In this document: one piece after another, positions 1-8,062 of the stretch
How positions within the stretch are numbered: position 1 is the stretch's first letter
Layout of the letters: every line of letters starts with the position of its first letter
NCBI GenBank assembly: GCA_002469305.1
Contig: DKEY01000170.1
Location: 1-14,971 of the forward strand
Length of the DNA stretch: 14,971 nucleotides
From: Sulfurospirillum sp. UBA6810
GTDB taxonomy: Bacteria; Campylobacterota; Campylobacteria; Campylobacterales; Sulfurospirillaceae
Direction of reading: 5' to 3'
Notes under the pieces: generated by a model
What the model was told of the DNA's origin: nothing
Database searches by the model: none
The model's input: the letters and a program-made list of their open reading frames with translations, nothing else
Position numbers and translations under genes: made by a program

Positions 1-348
1 CAATATCTTTATGATGATGGTGAGTTTTTACAGTTTATGGATAGTGTAACATATGATCAGATAGCACTCACACGTGACCAAGTTGGTGAAGCAGCAAATT
101 GGATAGTTGATGGTATGAATGTGGATATGTTGTTTCACAATGGACAACCAATAGGAGTTGATGCTCCTACTGTTGTTGAATTAAAAATCGTAGAGACACC
201 ACCAAACTTTAAAGGTGATTCACAAGGTGGCAAAAAACCTGCAACACTAGAGAGTGGAGCAGTTGTTCAGATACCATTTCACGTTCTTGAAGGTGATGTG
301 ATTAGAGTAGATACTGTAAAAGGTGAATATTTAGAAAAAGTAAAGTAG
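1..348 (+). CDS. efp: Elongation factor P, C-terminal part (5' truncated by window)
   Basis: EF-P binds the ribosome between the P and E sites and relieves stalling at consecutive prolines. Reading frame 1 is open from the first base and gives 115 residues up to the TAG at 346-348. The first visible residues (QYLYDDGEFLQFM) match the EF-P segment that precedes the second OB domain. NGQPIGVDAPTVVELKIVET and the ending GEYLEKVK match the C-terminal OB domain and usual end of the family (E. coli ends GEYVSRVK). About 70 N-terminal residues, including the KOW-like domain and the tip lysine that is modified in many bacteria, lie before the window. An internal ATG at 37 is not the start, because homology continues upstream of it. 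The next gene begins 15 bp downstream, so the two are probably co-transcribed. Confidence 0.96.
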   Translation, partial: QYLYDDGEFLQFMDSVTYDQIALTRDQVGEAANWIVDGMNVDMLFHNGQPIGVDAPTVVELKIVETPPNFKGDSQGGKKPATLESGAVVQIPFHVLEGDVIRVDTVKGEYLEKVK

Positions 349-363
349 TCTTAGGAGTAGAAA

Positions 364-909
364 ATGCAAAAAGTTTTAGTTCCATTAGCTTCTGGCTTTG
401 AAGAGATAGAAGCGGTCACCATTATAGATTTACTTAGACGAGCAGATATAGATGTCGTGACAGCGTGCTTGGATAGGCGCAGAGTTATAGGCGCACATGG
501 GATAAAAATTTTAGCAGATACTCATATAGATGATATAGATTATAGAGAGTTTGCGATGATAGTACTTCCAGGAGGAATTCCTGGGGCTACCAACTTAAGA
601 GACAATCAAACAGTCCAAGACTTACTTGGGAAGTTTGATAAAGACAACAAGTATATAGGAGCTATTTGTGCAGCTCCTATAGCACTAGCCAATGCAAAAG
701 TGCTTAAAAAAGCTTATACCTGCTATCCTTCTTTTGAAAACCAAATTGAGAATAAAGGTTACCTTCCTGATCAAGTCGTTGTAAGTGACCAAAACATTAT
801 AACTTCGCGTGGCCCTTCAACAGCCATTGCCTTTTCTTTAGATTTGATTTCTAAAGTATGTGGAGAAGATGTAGCACAAAATATAAAAACCCAACTGCTT
901 CTCGTATGA
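364..909 (+). CDS. DJ-1/PfpI-family protein (YajL/ThiJ type)
   Basis: A 181-residue cytosolic protein of the DJ-1/PfpI superfamily (flavodoxin-like fold). Members act in oxidative or carbonyl stress as glyoxalase, deglycase or chaperone-like proteins; the exact activity is disputed and cannot be set from sequence. The family signature is complete. GFEEIEA (11-17) supplies the conserved acidic residue that hydrogen-bonds the nucleophile, VLPGG lies at 67-71, and GAICAAP (99-105) carries the reactive Cys102 in the nucleophile elbow. The late SRGPSTAIAFSLDLI segment is also typical of DJ-1/YajL. Length is normal (about 180-195). An AGGAG at 353-357 sits 6 bp before the ATG. The gene follows efp by 15 bp, and its TGA overlaps the ATG of the next gene (ATGA at 906-909), which implies translational coupling. 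The subfamily (YajL-like) is inference. Confidence 0.93.
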   Translation: MQKVLVPLASGFEEIEAVTIIDLLRRADIDVVTACLDRRRVIGAHGIKILADTHIDDIDYREFAMIVLPGGIPGATNLRDNQTVQDLLGKFDKDNKYIGAICAAPIALANAKVLKKAYTCYPSFENQIENKGYLPDQVVVSDQNIITSRGPSTAIAFSLDLISKVCGEDVAQNIKTQLLLV

Positions 910-3900
910 ATTTAGCTAACTTTGTAAAGCATAAAAATGATTTTATAAAAGGTGATCTCTTTTTACAAAAAGTAGTAGAAAAGATGTCTGAAGAGGCTCT
1001 TCGCTATATTGTTTTAGTTGATGAGCATGATTTCCCTTTTGGTATTTTAACAGAGCGTGATATTTTATACTTCTACAATGAAAACATAGACTTCGAAAAA
1101 ACTTCTTTACATAGTGTGGCTTCTAAAAAACTTGTCAAAGCAAATCAAAGTAGAAAATTAGAATATGCACTAAATCTCATGATTGACCATAACATAAGAA
1201 GAGTTGTCGTTGTAGATGATGAGTATAAGTATGTTGGGTGTGTTGAGCAAGAAGAGATTATTTTTGAATTTGAATCCAAGGGATTTCGCTCAAGTTTAAA
1301 AGTTTTTGAGATACTTTTAAATGAGTCAAAAGCTCTGAGTGTAGATTATAGTACTACTTTAAAAAGAACTTTGCAAATCATGAAAGATAAAAATTTTGGT
1401 TCAATCTTAGTTAGCAAAGAAGGGCACCCTGTGGGTATCCTCACAGAGACCGATATCGTCAAGTTTGCAAAAGAACATATTGATAAAAACTCAACTGTTG
1501 CAGAGTATATGCATTCACCTGTCATCATGATAGATTTAAAAACTTCTATGAATGAGTGTATAGAAATAATGAAAAAAGAGAAGATACGAAGACTCATAGT
1601 AGAAGATGAAGATAAGAGTGGAAGCAAACAGCACTATATCCTAACAACAAAAGACTTGCTCAATAATCTACAGGGTAATTATTCAAAGTTTTTAGAAGCA
1701 AAATTGCTTTCTTATAGAAATACATTTGATAGCTTAAATGATTTGATTATAGAAGTTTTTGATTTTGGAAATTCGAAAGTAGTGAGTTGGGTAAATAAAG
1801 CAGCAAAAGAGAAACTTAGTGTCAATATAGATGATTCTATTGATAAATTAATCCCAAAAAGCGTTGTAGAAAATACCTTTAGAGCATTTGAAGATTCTGA
1901 GCATTATACACAAGATAGGGTCGAGATAGATGGAAGACTTTATAGATATAGTGCAAACAGAGTTTACTTCTTTGAAAAAAGTGTTGTAAAGATACTTTTA
2001 AGCGATTTTACTGAATTGTACGTAACCAATACAAAGCTTCAAGAACAAGTGGGAATCATGAGTGATTCCATCAATGAACAAGAAGCGATGCAACAAGAGA
2101 TTTTTAATCAAAAAGCGATAGGCATAGGGTATATTTCCACAGATGGAGAAGTCCTTTTTGTCAATGAATACATCAATAAACTTTTAGGCTATGAAAGTGA
2201 CGAACTTATAGGTGCTAAAATTGATGATATTACTTATGCAGAGGATAAGATACTCTCTGATCTCAATAGAATGAAGCTTTACAATGACAAATCACTCAAT
2301 GAAGTTGGATTTGAAAAAAGGTATTTGCATAAAAATGGTGAACCTATCTGGGTACATGTAGCCCTCTCCCTCTCTCGTGATGAATATGGTAAAGAAAAAT
2401 ATCTTATAGGATTTATCAAAGATATACGTGAGCGAAAAGAGGATGAAAAACAACTTTTACTCTCTGCTGCTGTATTTGAAAATACCAATGAAGGTATAGT
2501 TATCTCTGATAAAGAGATGAACATACAAGCGGTCAATAGAGCTTTCTCTGAGATAGTAGGTTATAGTGAGAGTGAAGTTTTAGGCAAAAGTGCTCTCTTT
2601 TTACGCTCAACTTTTCACAATGAAAAGTTTTATAAAGATATGTGGTCTTCTATCTTAAAAGTGGGATACTGGAAAGGGGAGATGTGGAGTGTTAGAAAAA
2701 ATGGACAACAATTTCCACAATGGCTCAACATAAGTACAATTAAAGATGCAAAGGGTGAAATTCAAAACTATATAGGTGTTATATCTGATATCACTACGAT
2801 GAAGCAATCAGAAGAAGAGTTAGAGTTTTTAGCACATCATGACCCACTTACAAAGTTACCAAATAGACTTCTACTCTCAGCAAGGATTGACCAAGCTATC
2901 AAAAGAGCGAGAAGAGAAAGCTCAAAATTTGCTATCTTGTTTTTAGATTTAGACAAATTTAAAGAGATAAATGACACGTACGGACACTCTTATGGGGATG
3001 AGATTCTTATAACAGTTACACAAAGATTTAAATCTATAATCAGAGAAAATGATACAATCGCTAGAATTGGCGGTGATGAATTTGTTTTATTGATTGAAGA
3101 TGTAGAAAATTTAACAGATATAGAACCTATACTTACCAAAGTTTTGAGCTCTTTTGAAAAAGAAATTTTAGTCAATAAACAGCCCTTTAAACTCTCTGCA
3201 AGCATCGGGATTTCTATCTATCCAGATGATGGTGAAAACCAAGAAGAGTTGATAAAAAATGCGGATACAGCAATGTATGAAGCAAAAGATGCGGGACGAA
3301 ATACCTATAGATTTTATACACAAGATATGACGCAAGATTTGTTCAACAAAATGCTCATGAAAAATGAAATAACAAAAGCGATAGAAAATAAAGAGTTTGT
3401 TTTACACTACCAACCTCAAGTCTCCATAGACAGCGGTAGAGTGCTTGGCGCTGAAGCTCTGGTCAGATGGAATCACCCACAAATGGGGCTTTTATATCCA
3501 GATAAATTTATCCAGATAACAGAACAAACAAAGCTTATCATTCCTCTTGGCAAACTCATCATGCAAATGGCATGTAAACAAGTAAAAGAGTGGATAGATA
3601 TAGGCTTGCTTTGTGGAAGACTCTCTATAAATATCTCTGCCATTCAAATCCAATATAGTGATTTGTATGCAACAGTTGTTGAAGTACTAGAAGAGACAAA
3701 ACTGAGCGGCTCATATTTAGAGTTTGAAATCACAGAGAGCTTTATGATGAAAAACCCTAAAGAGGCGATAGCTCTTCTGAAAAAACTGAGAAATCTTGGA
3801 ATTACCTTTGCGATAGATGATTTTGGGACAGGATATTCCTCTTTGAGTTATCTCAAACAATTACCAGTTGATAAGCTCAAAATTGACCGTTCATTTATCA

Positions 3901-4115
3901 TGGATTTACCAGATGATAGAGAAGATGTTGCAATCACAAGTACGATTATCGCCATGTCAAAAAGCTTGGGACTAAGCGTTATCGCAGAGGGGATAGAGAC
4001 AAAAGAGCAGCATGAGTTTTTAAAGGCAAAAGGTTGCTATGAAGGACAAGGGTATTTTTACTCAAGACCTCTTGATGCAAAAAGCTTCTTAGAATTTCTT
4101 ACATGTAAGAATTAG
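906..4115 (+). CDS. Cytosolic c-di-GMP signalling protein: 4 CBS, 3 PAS, GGDEF, EAL
   Basis: A 1069-residue sensor with both a diguanylate cyclase and a c-di-GMP phosphodiesterase domain. No membrane segment is visible, so it should be cytosolic. Domain order: four CBS motifs in two pairs (about 10-250; e.g. GILTERDIL, GILTETDIV), a divergent PAS (about 268-375), two further PAS/PAC units (about 397-515 and 521-635), GGDEF (about 640-805) and EAL (about 820-1065). The cyclase has intact GGDEF at 722-726 and an RxxD (REND) inhibitory site five residues before it. The EAL domain has EAL at 850-852, EITES, DDFGTGYSS, KIDRSF and AEGIET, so both activities may be intact. CBS pairs usually bind adenine nucleotides and PAS domains bind small ligands, which suggests energy or redox input; this is inference. 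I chose the ATG at 906 (ATGA overlap with the upstream stop) over an ATG at 858 that would lie inside the previous gene and add 16 unconserved residues. The last codons carry a CTTACATGTAAG palindrome. Confidence 0.95.
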   Translation: MNLANFVKHKNDFIKGDLFLQKVVEKMSEEALRYIVLVDEHDFPFGILTERDILYFYNENIDFEKTSLHSVASKKLVKANQSRKLEYALNLMIDHNIRRVVVVDDEYKYVGCVEQEEIIFEFESKGFRSSLKVFEILLNESKALSVDYSTTLKRTLQIMKDKNFGSILVSKEGHPVGILTETDIVKFAKEHIDKNSTVAEYMHSPVIMIDLKTSMNECIEIMKKEKIRRLIVEDEDKSGSKQHYILTTKDLLNNLQGNYSKFLEAKLLSYRNTFDSLNDLIIEVFDFGNSKVVSWVNKAAKEKLSVNIDDSIDKLIPKSVVENTFRAFEDSEHYTQDRVEIDGRLYRYSANRVYFFEKSVVKILLSDFTELYVTNTKLQEQVGIMSDSINEQEAMQQEIFNQKAIGIGYISTDGEVLFVNEYINKLLGYESDELIGAKIDDITYAEDKILSDLNRMKLYNDKSLNEVGFEKRYLHKNGEPIWVHVALSLSRDEYGKEKYLIGFIKDIRERKEDEKQLLLSAAVFENTNEGIVISDKEMNIQAVNRAFSEIVGYSESEVLGKSALFLRSTFHNEKFYKDMWSSILKVGYWKGEMWSVRKNGQQFPQWLNISTIKDAKGEIQNYIGVISDITTMKQSEEELEFLAHHDPLTKLPNRLLLSARIDQAIKRARRESSKFAILFLDLDKFKEINDTYGHSYGDEILITVTQRFKSIIRENDTIARIGGDEFVLLIEDVENLTDIEPILTKVLSSFEKEILVNKQPFKLSASIGISIYPDDGENQEELIKNADTAMYEAKDAGRNTYRFYTQDMTQDLFNKMLMKNEITKAIENKEFVLHYQPQVSIDSGRVLGAEALVRWNHPQMGLLYPDKFIQITEQTKLIIPLGKLIMQMACKQVKEWIDIGLLCGRLSINISAIQIQYSDLYATVVEVLEETKLSGSYLEFEITESFMMKNPKEAIALLKKLRNLGITFAIDDFGTGYSSLSYLKQLPVDKLKIDRSFIMDLPDDREDVAITSTIIAMSKSLGLSVIAEGIETKEQHEFLKAKGCYEGQGYFYSRPLDAKSFLEFLTCKN
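4098..4109. repeat. Iterated palindrome CTTACATGTAAG, copy 1 (exact)
   Basis: A perfect 12-bp palindrome in the last codons of the c-di-GMP gene (LTCK just before the stop), 4 bp from its TAG and 3 bp from the end of the convergent mutS gene. Confidence 0.75.
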
Positions 4116-7048
4116 TTTTCACTAAAGTGAAGCTGTAATCCATCTACTCCCATCACAAAACCATGTATCGTTATCTTACTCTCATGTACTAGTTTATGAT
4201 GGTTTTTACATAAAGGGATGAGGTTGTACTTGTGATTTTTATGAAAATGCTCTATATTACCAGCTGCATCTGAGCTGTTTTGCTCTTTTATATGGTGGAT
4301 ATCATCTGCCTCACTATCACAGAGGGCACATTTTGCTAGGTAGAGATTTTTGTTGTACTTACTTCTTTTTCTTTTTTTCAAAAGTTCCAATTCACTAAAA
4401 TCACCCAAAAGCTCTTTTCTGATGGCATAAGCATTGTCGATAAACTCTTTATCCATATGCAGAGATTTTGCAAACTCTAAACCATAAAGAGAATTTCCAC
4501 TTCCAAGCTCTAGCTTTCTGTTGTAGATAAGTTTGTCATTTTCTTCATCATAACTCACTCCAAGATGCAGATAGATGATGTTTTTCAACTCTTGGATACG
4601 TTTGAGGTGAGAGAGTTGGTGTAAATGTGTTGCAAAAACAAATAAAGAGCCAAGCTTATGGAGTTTTTCCATAGCACTCGCTACTATGGCAAGAGCTGAT
4701 TCTGTCTCTGTTCCATGACTTATCTCATCTCCTAACACCAAAGAGTTTGGTGTTGCGCGGTTAAATATATTTTTAAGCTCCAACATCTCGATAGTAAAAG
4801 TGGAAAGGCCTTTGTAGAGGTTGTCATGGCTTACAATACGAGTAAAAATTTTATCAAACAAAACAAATCTCAAACTAGCACAGGGTACAAAAAAACCAGC
4901 TTGCGCCATGATGATACTGATACCAAGAGATTTCATCAAAGAAGATTTACCACTGGAGTTAATCCCATAGAGTAAAAGTCCTTGGATACTCTCTTTGACA
5001 TTTGCTTCAAGCATGATGTGGTCGTGTGTTATATCTTTTGGTATATCTCCAAGTAAGATATCATTGGGGACATAGATACCATTTTCTTCTCTGGCTTCTA
5101 TGAGAGGGTGTCTTAATCCGATAGCCTCTACAAATCTCTGTTTTTTATCTTTTTCAAAGACAATAGGTCTTGAGTAATTGTATAAGCATGTGCATTTTGC
5201 ATTTGAGATTGCCACATCAAGTGTTCCTACAAAGCTTATGAGATGTTCTATACTCAGAGCATAGCCTGTCTCTATCTTTTCTAAACTCTCATCAAATCTT
5301 TTTTTGACCAAAGATATCATGCGAGCATGTGCTGCTGTGATTTCAGCAGAGATACTCTCTGTGAGTTCAGATGTGATTTTGACAGAATTTTTGAGCACTT
5401 TTACATTAAAATCTTTAAAAAAGTGATGCTCCCCTTCGATAGTGACAAAGCTGTTGAGGAGTTTTTCTTTGATGAGGGCATATCTGTTTTTTGTCAAAGT
5501 GATAAAGTAACCCTCACTATCAAGATAGCCTATATTGACAGAGTTTTTTCCACCTCCATCTTCAAACATCTCTTCTACATGTAAGGCTATTTTTTCGATA
5601 CACGCATAACGTTGCTCTTTGGTTTCTTCTATCTTATCAATCTGTGGATGAACCCCTTTTGCAAAGAGGTTTTCACTTATCTGTTCTTTTCTAAATTTTG
5701 CACAAGCATCTAAGATAAAAGTAGATTGGATGATACTGACTAACTCTTCACACTCATCATAGAGATTTTGAGGAGTTGAAATCTTTTTAAATCTCGCCTC
5801 TTTAAAAATTTCCATGATGGACTCTAAGGAAGTGTTTAGATAATCAAGCTCCAAAGGATGAAGTTTTTTGAGTTTTATCCGTCTTAAAATTCTCTCCAAA
5901 TCATAAACTTGTTTGAGAGCTATTTCAAATTTTTTATAATCGCCTAAGAGTTGTTCGCTCAAATCATAACGCTCATTGAGTGTTTTGATATCACATATTG
6001 GATTTAAAAGGCGCTCTTTTAAAAGTCTTTTCCCGATAGCTGTTGAAGTTTGGTCGATAAGGTTTAAAAGAGTCATTTCACTAGGGTTTTTTGAGATGAG
6101 TCCTAGTTGTTCTAGGGCATTGTTTCCTATGTACATGTAACGGCTGTTTCCTAAAAGTATAGGTCTGCTCATCTTTTCTATGATGTTTTCATCATGCTCG
6201 ATGATAAAATCACACAAAAGAGCTAGTGACTCACTCGCATATGGATACCTCTCCAAATCCAGATATTCGATGGGAGTAAGCAAGGAACGGATAGAGTAAA
6301 TCCTCTCAAAAAGTTCATTTTGATAGGCGATTTTTGCACGTTTTTTATTGACACTGTGGTGTAGGGAAGCATTTATCTCCAAGTAACTATATATCCACTC
6401 TTTATCTATACTCTCGGAATTAAATGTAAGAACTATTTCACTTGTTTTGTAAGTTTGCAAAAGGTTAAAAACTTCATCAAGGGCATAGGTTTTATCTTCA
6501 CGTGTTCCATGTACTTCATTGATGATGGTTTTACCTGTACTTACATCGATAGCAGAGTAGCCCACAGAGTATATCTGGTGGTTACAGTCTATAAGCAAAG
6601 AGACAAGATAGTTTTCGCTTGATTCCATAAGATAATCAAAGTTCGTACCAGGGCTTATGATGTTTGCAATGTAGCGTTTTACATGTGGTGGCTCACCTTT
6701 TTGGCGAACGAGTACGATAGTGTATTTTTTAGTTTGGATGATACGGTTGAGATAACGCTCTAGTGAGACAGAAGGAACACCTGCTAAGAGAGGATTTGAA
6801 GTAGAATTTTCTATGATGGTTTTATTTTTTCTTGTGAGTTGGATATTTAAAAGCTCACTTATCTCTTTTGCTTTTCCTATTTGATGGGTTTCATTGTTTA
6901 CTTCATAGGTTTCAAAAAAACTACCTATCTCCATCAAAACAACTGTGTTTGAACCATACTTTTGTTCAAAAAAGAGTTGCAAATCGAAGTATATCTCTGT
7001 GAGGAGTTTGTCTTTATTATTTAGTAGTTTTGTTACATCTTCAACCAT
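4112..7048 (-). CDS. mutS: MutS7-type mismatch-repair ATPase fused to a C-terminal HNH nuclease
   Basis: A 978-residue MutS homologue. The N-terminal mismatch-binding domain keeps the Phe-x-Glu reading motif (GSFFETYEV, F44 and E46), so it is MutS1-like in mismatch recognition and unlike MutS2. Connector, lever and clamp regions follow. The ATPase has Walker A GINSSGKSS at 695-703 (usual form GPNMGGKST), Walker B LVLGDEISHGTET with D774/E775, an ATHLHQL motif and the helix-turn-helix dimerisation segment (GNSLYGLEFAKSL). After a basic linker (KKRKRSKYNK) the last 73 residues form an HNH domain: CxxC 907/910, DDIHHI with H918/H919, N942, and LCKNHH 946-951. This architecture is known as MutS7, described from epsilonproteobacteria, giant viruses and octocoral mitochondria, where the nuclease is thought to supply the nicking step normally done by MutL/MutH. 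The ATG is at 7046-7048, with a distant purine-rich AAGGAAG upstream. The gene is convergent with, and overlaps by 4 bp, the c-di-GMP gene. Confidence 0.95.
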   Translation of the reverse strand: MVEDVTKLLNNKDKLLTEIYFDLQLFFEQKYGSNTVVLMEIGSFFETYEVNNETHQIGKAKEISELLNIQLTRKNKTIIENSTSNPLLAGVPSVSLERYLNRIIQTKKYTIVLVRQKGEPPHVKRYIANIISPGTNFDYLMESSENYLVSLLIDCNHQIYSVGYSAIDVSTGKTIINEVHGTREDKTYALDEVFNLLQTYKTSEIVLTFNSESIDKEWIYSYLEINASLHHSVNKKRAKIAYQNELFERIYSIRSLLTPIEYLDLERYPYASESLALLCDFIIEHDENIIEKMSRPILLGNSRYMYIGNNALEQLGLISKNPSEMTLLNLIDQTSTAIGKRLLKERLLNPICDIKTLNERYDLSEQLLGDYKKFEIALKQVYDLERILRRIKLKKLHPLELDYLNTSLESIMEIFKEARFKKISTPQNLYDECEELVSIIQSTFILDACAKFRKEQISENLFAKGVHPQIDKIEETKEQRYACIEKIALHVEEMFEDGGGKNSVNIGYLDSEGYFITLTKNRYALIKEKLLNSFVTIEGEHHFFKDFNVKVLKNSVKITSELTESISAEITAAHARMISLVKKRFDESLEKIETGYALSIEHLISFVGTLDVAISNAKCTCLYNYSRPIVFEKDKKQRFVEAIGLRHPLIEAREENGIYVPNDILLGDIPKDITHDHIMLEANVKESIQGLLLYGINSSGKSSLMKSLGISIIMAQAGFFVPCASLRFVLFDKIFTRIVSHDNLYKGLSTFTIEMLELKNIFNRATPNSLVLGDEISHGTETESALAIVASAMEKLHKLGSLFVFATHLHQLSHLKRIQELKNIIYLHLGVSYDEENDKLIYNRKLELGSGNSLYGLEFAKSLHMDKEFIDNAYAIRKELLGDFSELELLKKRKRSKYNKNLYLAKCALCDSEADDIHHIKEQNSSDAAGNIEHFHKNHKYNLIPLCKNHHKLVHESKITIHGFVMGVDGLQLHFSEN

Positions 7049-7065
7049 ATTTGTACTTTTGCTTC

Positions 7066-7077
7066 CTTACATGTAAA
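7066..7077. repeat. Iterated palindrome, copy 2 (CTTACATGTAAA, one mismatch)
   Basis: The only intergenic copy. It lies in the predicted 5' leader of mutS, between the TATAAT on the minus strand and the ribosome site, touching the dyad at 7076. Confidence 0.65.
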
Positions 7078-7109
7078 GATTTATTATACTAAAGTTAGTA
7101 TAAATCTTT
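7076..7109. promoter_or_regulatory. Long dyad overlapping the predicted mutS promoter
   Basis: TTATACTAA-AG-TTAGTATAA (7084-7103) has perfect 9-bp arms around a 2-bp centre. Outside it, AAGATT and AATCTT (7076-7081 and 7103-7108) add a further pairing block separated by a short bulge. On the minus strand the left arm contains TATAAT (7088 down to 7083), a good -10 for mutS that would start transcription near 7076, about 28 nt before the ATG. The right arm contains TATAAA on the plus strand (7099-7104), a possible divergent -10. A dyad over a -10 in a divergent region suggests a repressor site. The promoter and operator roles are inference. Confidence 0.55.
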
Positions 7110-7156
7110 GTTTTAGCATATTGATACGCAATAAAAAAAATTAAACTTAATTTAGA

Positions 7157-7162
7157 TACTAT
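7157..7162 (+). promoter_or_regulatory. Candidate -10 for the universal stress protein operon
   Basis: TACTAT sits 30 bp before the ATG of the stress-protein gene, behind a strongly A/T-rich stretch (a run of A at about 7132-7140) and no clear -35, as is usual for Campylobacterota promoters. The ribosome site AAAGGAA is at 7181-7187. The weaker TATAAA within the dyad at 7099-7104 is an alternative. Confidence 0.4.
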
Positions 7163-7192
7163 TGAGTTAATTTTATTTCCAAAGGAATATTT

Positions 7193-8044
7193 ATGCTACC
7201 AAAAAAATTATTTTTACCTCTTGGTGGTGGTGAAGAGTTGAAAGAACGTATAAAAGGCGCTCTTCTAATCTCAAAATACTTAGAAGCACATTTGGAGGTT
7301 TTAAGGGTTGAAAATGCTCAAACAAGACCAGGAGCTGCTGATTTTTTTGCACCAGACTATCTAGTCAAAGAGATGTCTCAAATCACAGATAAACTTGAAA
7401 AAGGTGTTACAGAAAAATACAAAGAAGTATTTAAAGAAGCTTGTGATGAGTTAGATATAGATATCACGCAAGAAGTTGTAAACGAAGAAAAAGCTACGGC
7501 TTCCTTACTGATAGATAGAGGGCATAGAGGTGAATTGGTAGCGCAGTATAGTAAACTTTGCGATATGGTTATAGCGGTTCGTCCTCCTGAAAACATCCCA
7601 ACAGCAACATTTCAAGCAGCAGTACTCCATAGTGGAAAACCTGTTATGATGATACCAAGAGTTCTAAACGCATTTGACCCAAGTAGAATCATAATTTTAT
7701 GGAACGCAAGTACAGAAGCTTCCCGTGCGATAGATGGTGCTATGCCATTTTTGATGAGAGCTAAGGAAGTTATGATAGTAACAAGAAAAAATACAGAAGG
7801 CATAAAGCCAACAGTCGCCCAGCTACAAAAGTACCTCTCCTTTCATGGGATAAATGCCCAATACGAAATCGTAATACCGACAAAAACTCCAGGTGAAGCA
7901 CTCTTGAAAAAAGCGATTGATGGTGGCTATGGTTTGATAGTCGCTGGTGCATATGGACAAAATAGGATAAGAGAGTCAGTATTTGGTGGATTTACTACGT
8001 ATATGTTGGAGCATACAACTATACCCCTTTTAACAGCACATTAA
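7193..8044 (+). CDS. Tandem universal stress protein (UspA family)
   Basis: A 283-residue cytosolic protein built of two Usp-like alpha/beta halves (about 1-145 and 150-283). The first half starts KKLFLPLGGGEELKERIKGALLIS and ends with the strand HSGKPVMMIPR. The second starts RIIILWNASTEASRAIDGAM and ends with the usual EHTTIPLLTAH. The second half has a near-canonical nucleotide loop, GAYG at 252-255, then nine residues, then GG at 265-266. The family consensus is G-x2-G-x9-G-(S/T), so the last position is Gly and ATP binding is likely but not certain. The first half lacks the loop. Usp proteins respond to stress or growth arrest; no specific target is known here. The ATG has an AAAGGAA site 5 bp upstream. 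The stop is only 18 bp before a transporter gene, so the protein may serve or sense that transporter (inference). Confidence 0.9.
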   Translation: MLPKKLFLPLGGGEELKERIKGALLISKYLEAHLEVLRVENAQTRPGAADFFAPDYLVKEMSQITDKLEKGVTEKYKEVFKEACDELDIDITQEVVNEEKATASLLIDRGHRGELVAQYSKLCDMVIAVRPPENIPTATFQAAVLHSGKPVMMIPRVLNAFDPSRIIILWNASTEASRAIDGAMPFLMRAKEVMIVTRKNTEGIKPTVAQLQKYLSFHGINAQYEIVIPTKTPGEALLKKAIDGGYGLIVAGAYGQNRIRESVFGGFTTYMLEHTTIPLLTAH

Positions 8045-8062
8045 TTTTTAGAAGGATTTATT

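Noticed and set aside
858..905. An upstream ATG that would extend the c-di-GMP protein by 16 residues
   Set aside because: It lies wholly inside the DJ-1 gene, has no ribosome site, and the extra residues match nothing; the ATGA overlap at 906 is the natural start.
4118..4131. A small hairpin after the c-di-GMP stop as a bidirectional terminator
   Set aside because: The stem is only six A/T-rich pairs, there is no T-run on either strand, and it lies inside the mutS coding region.
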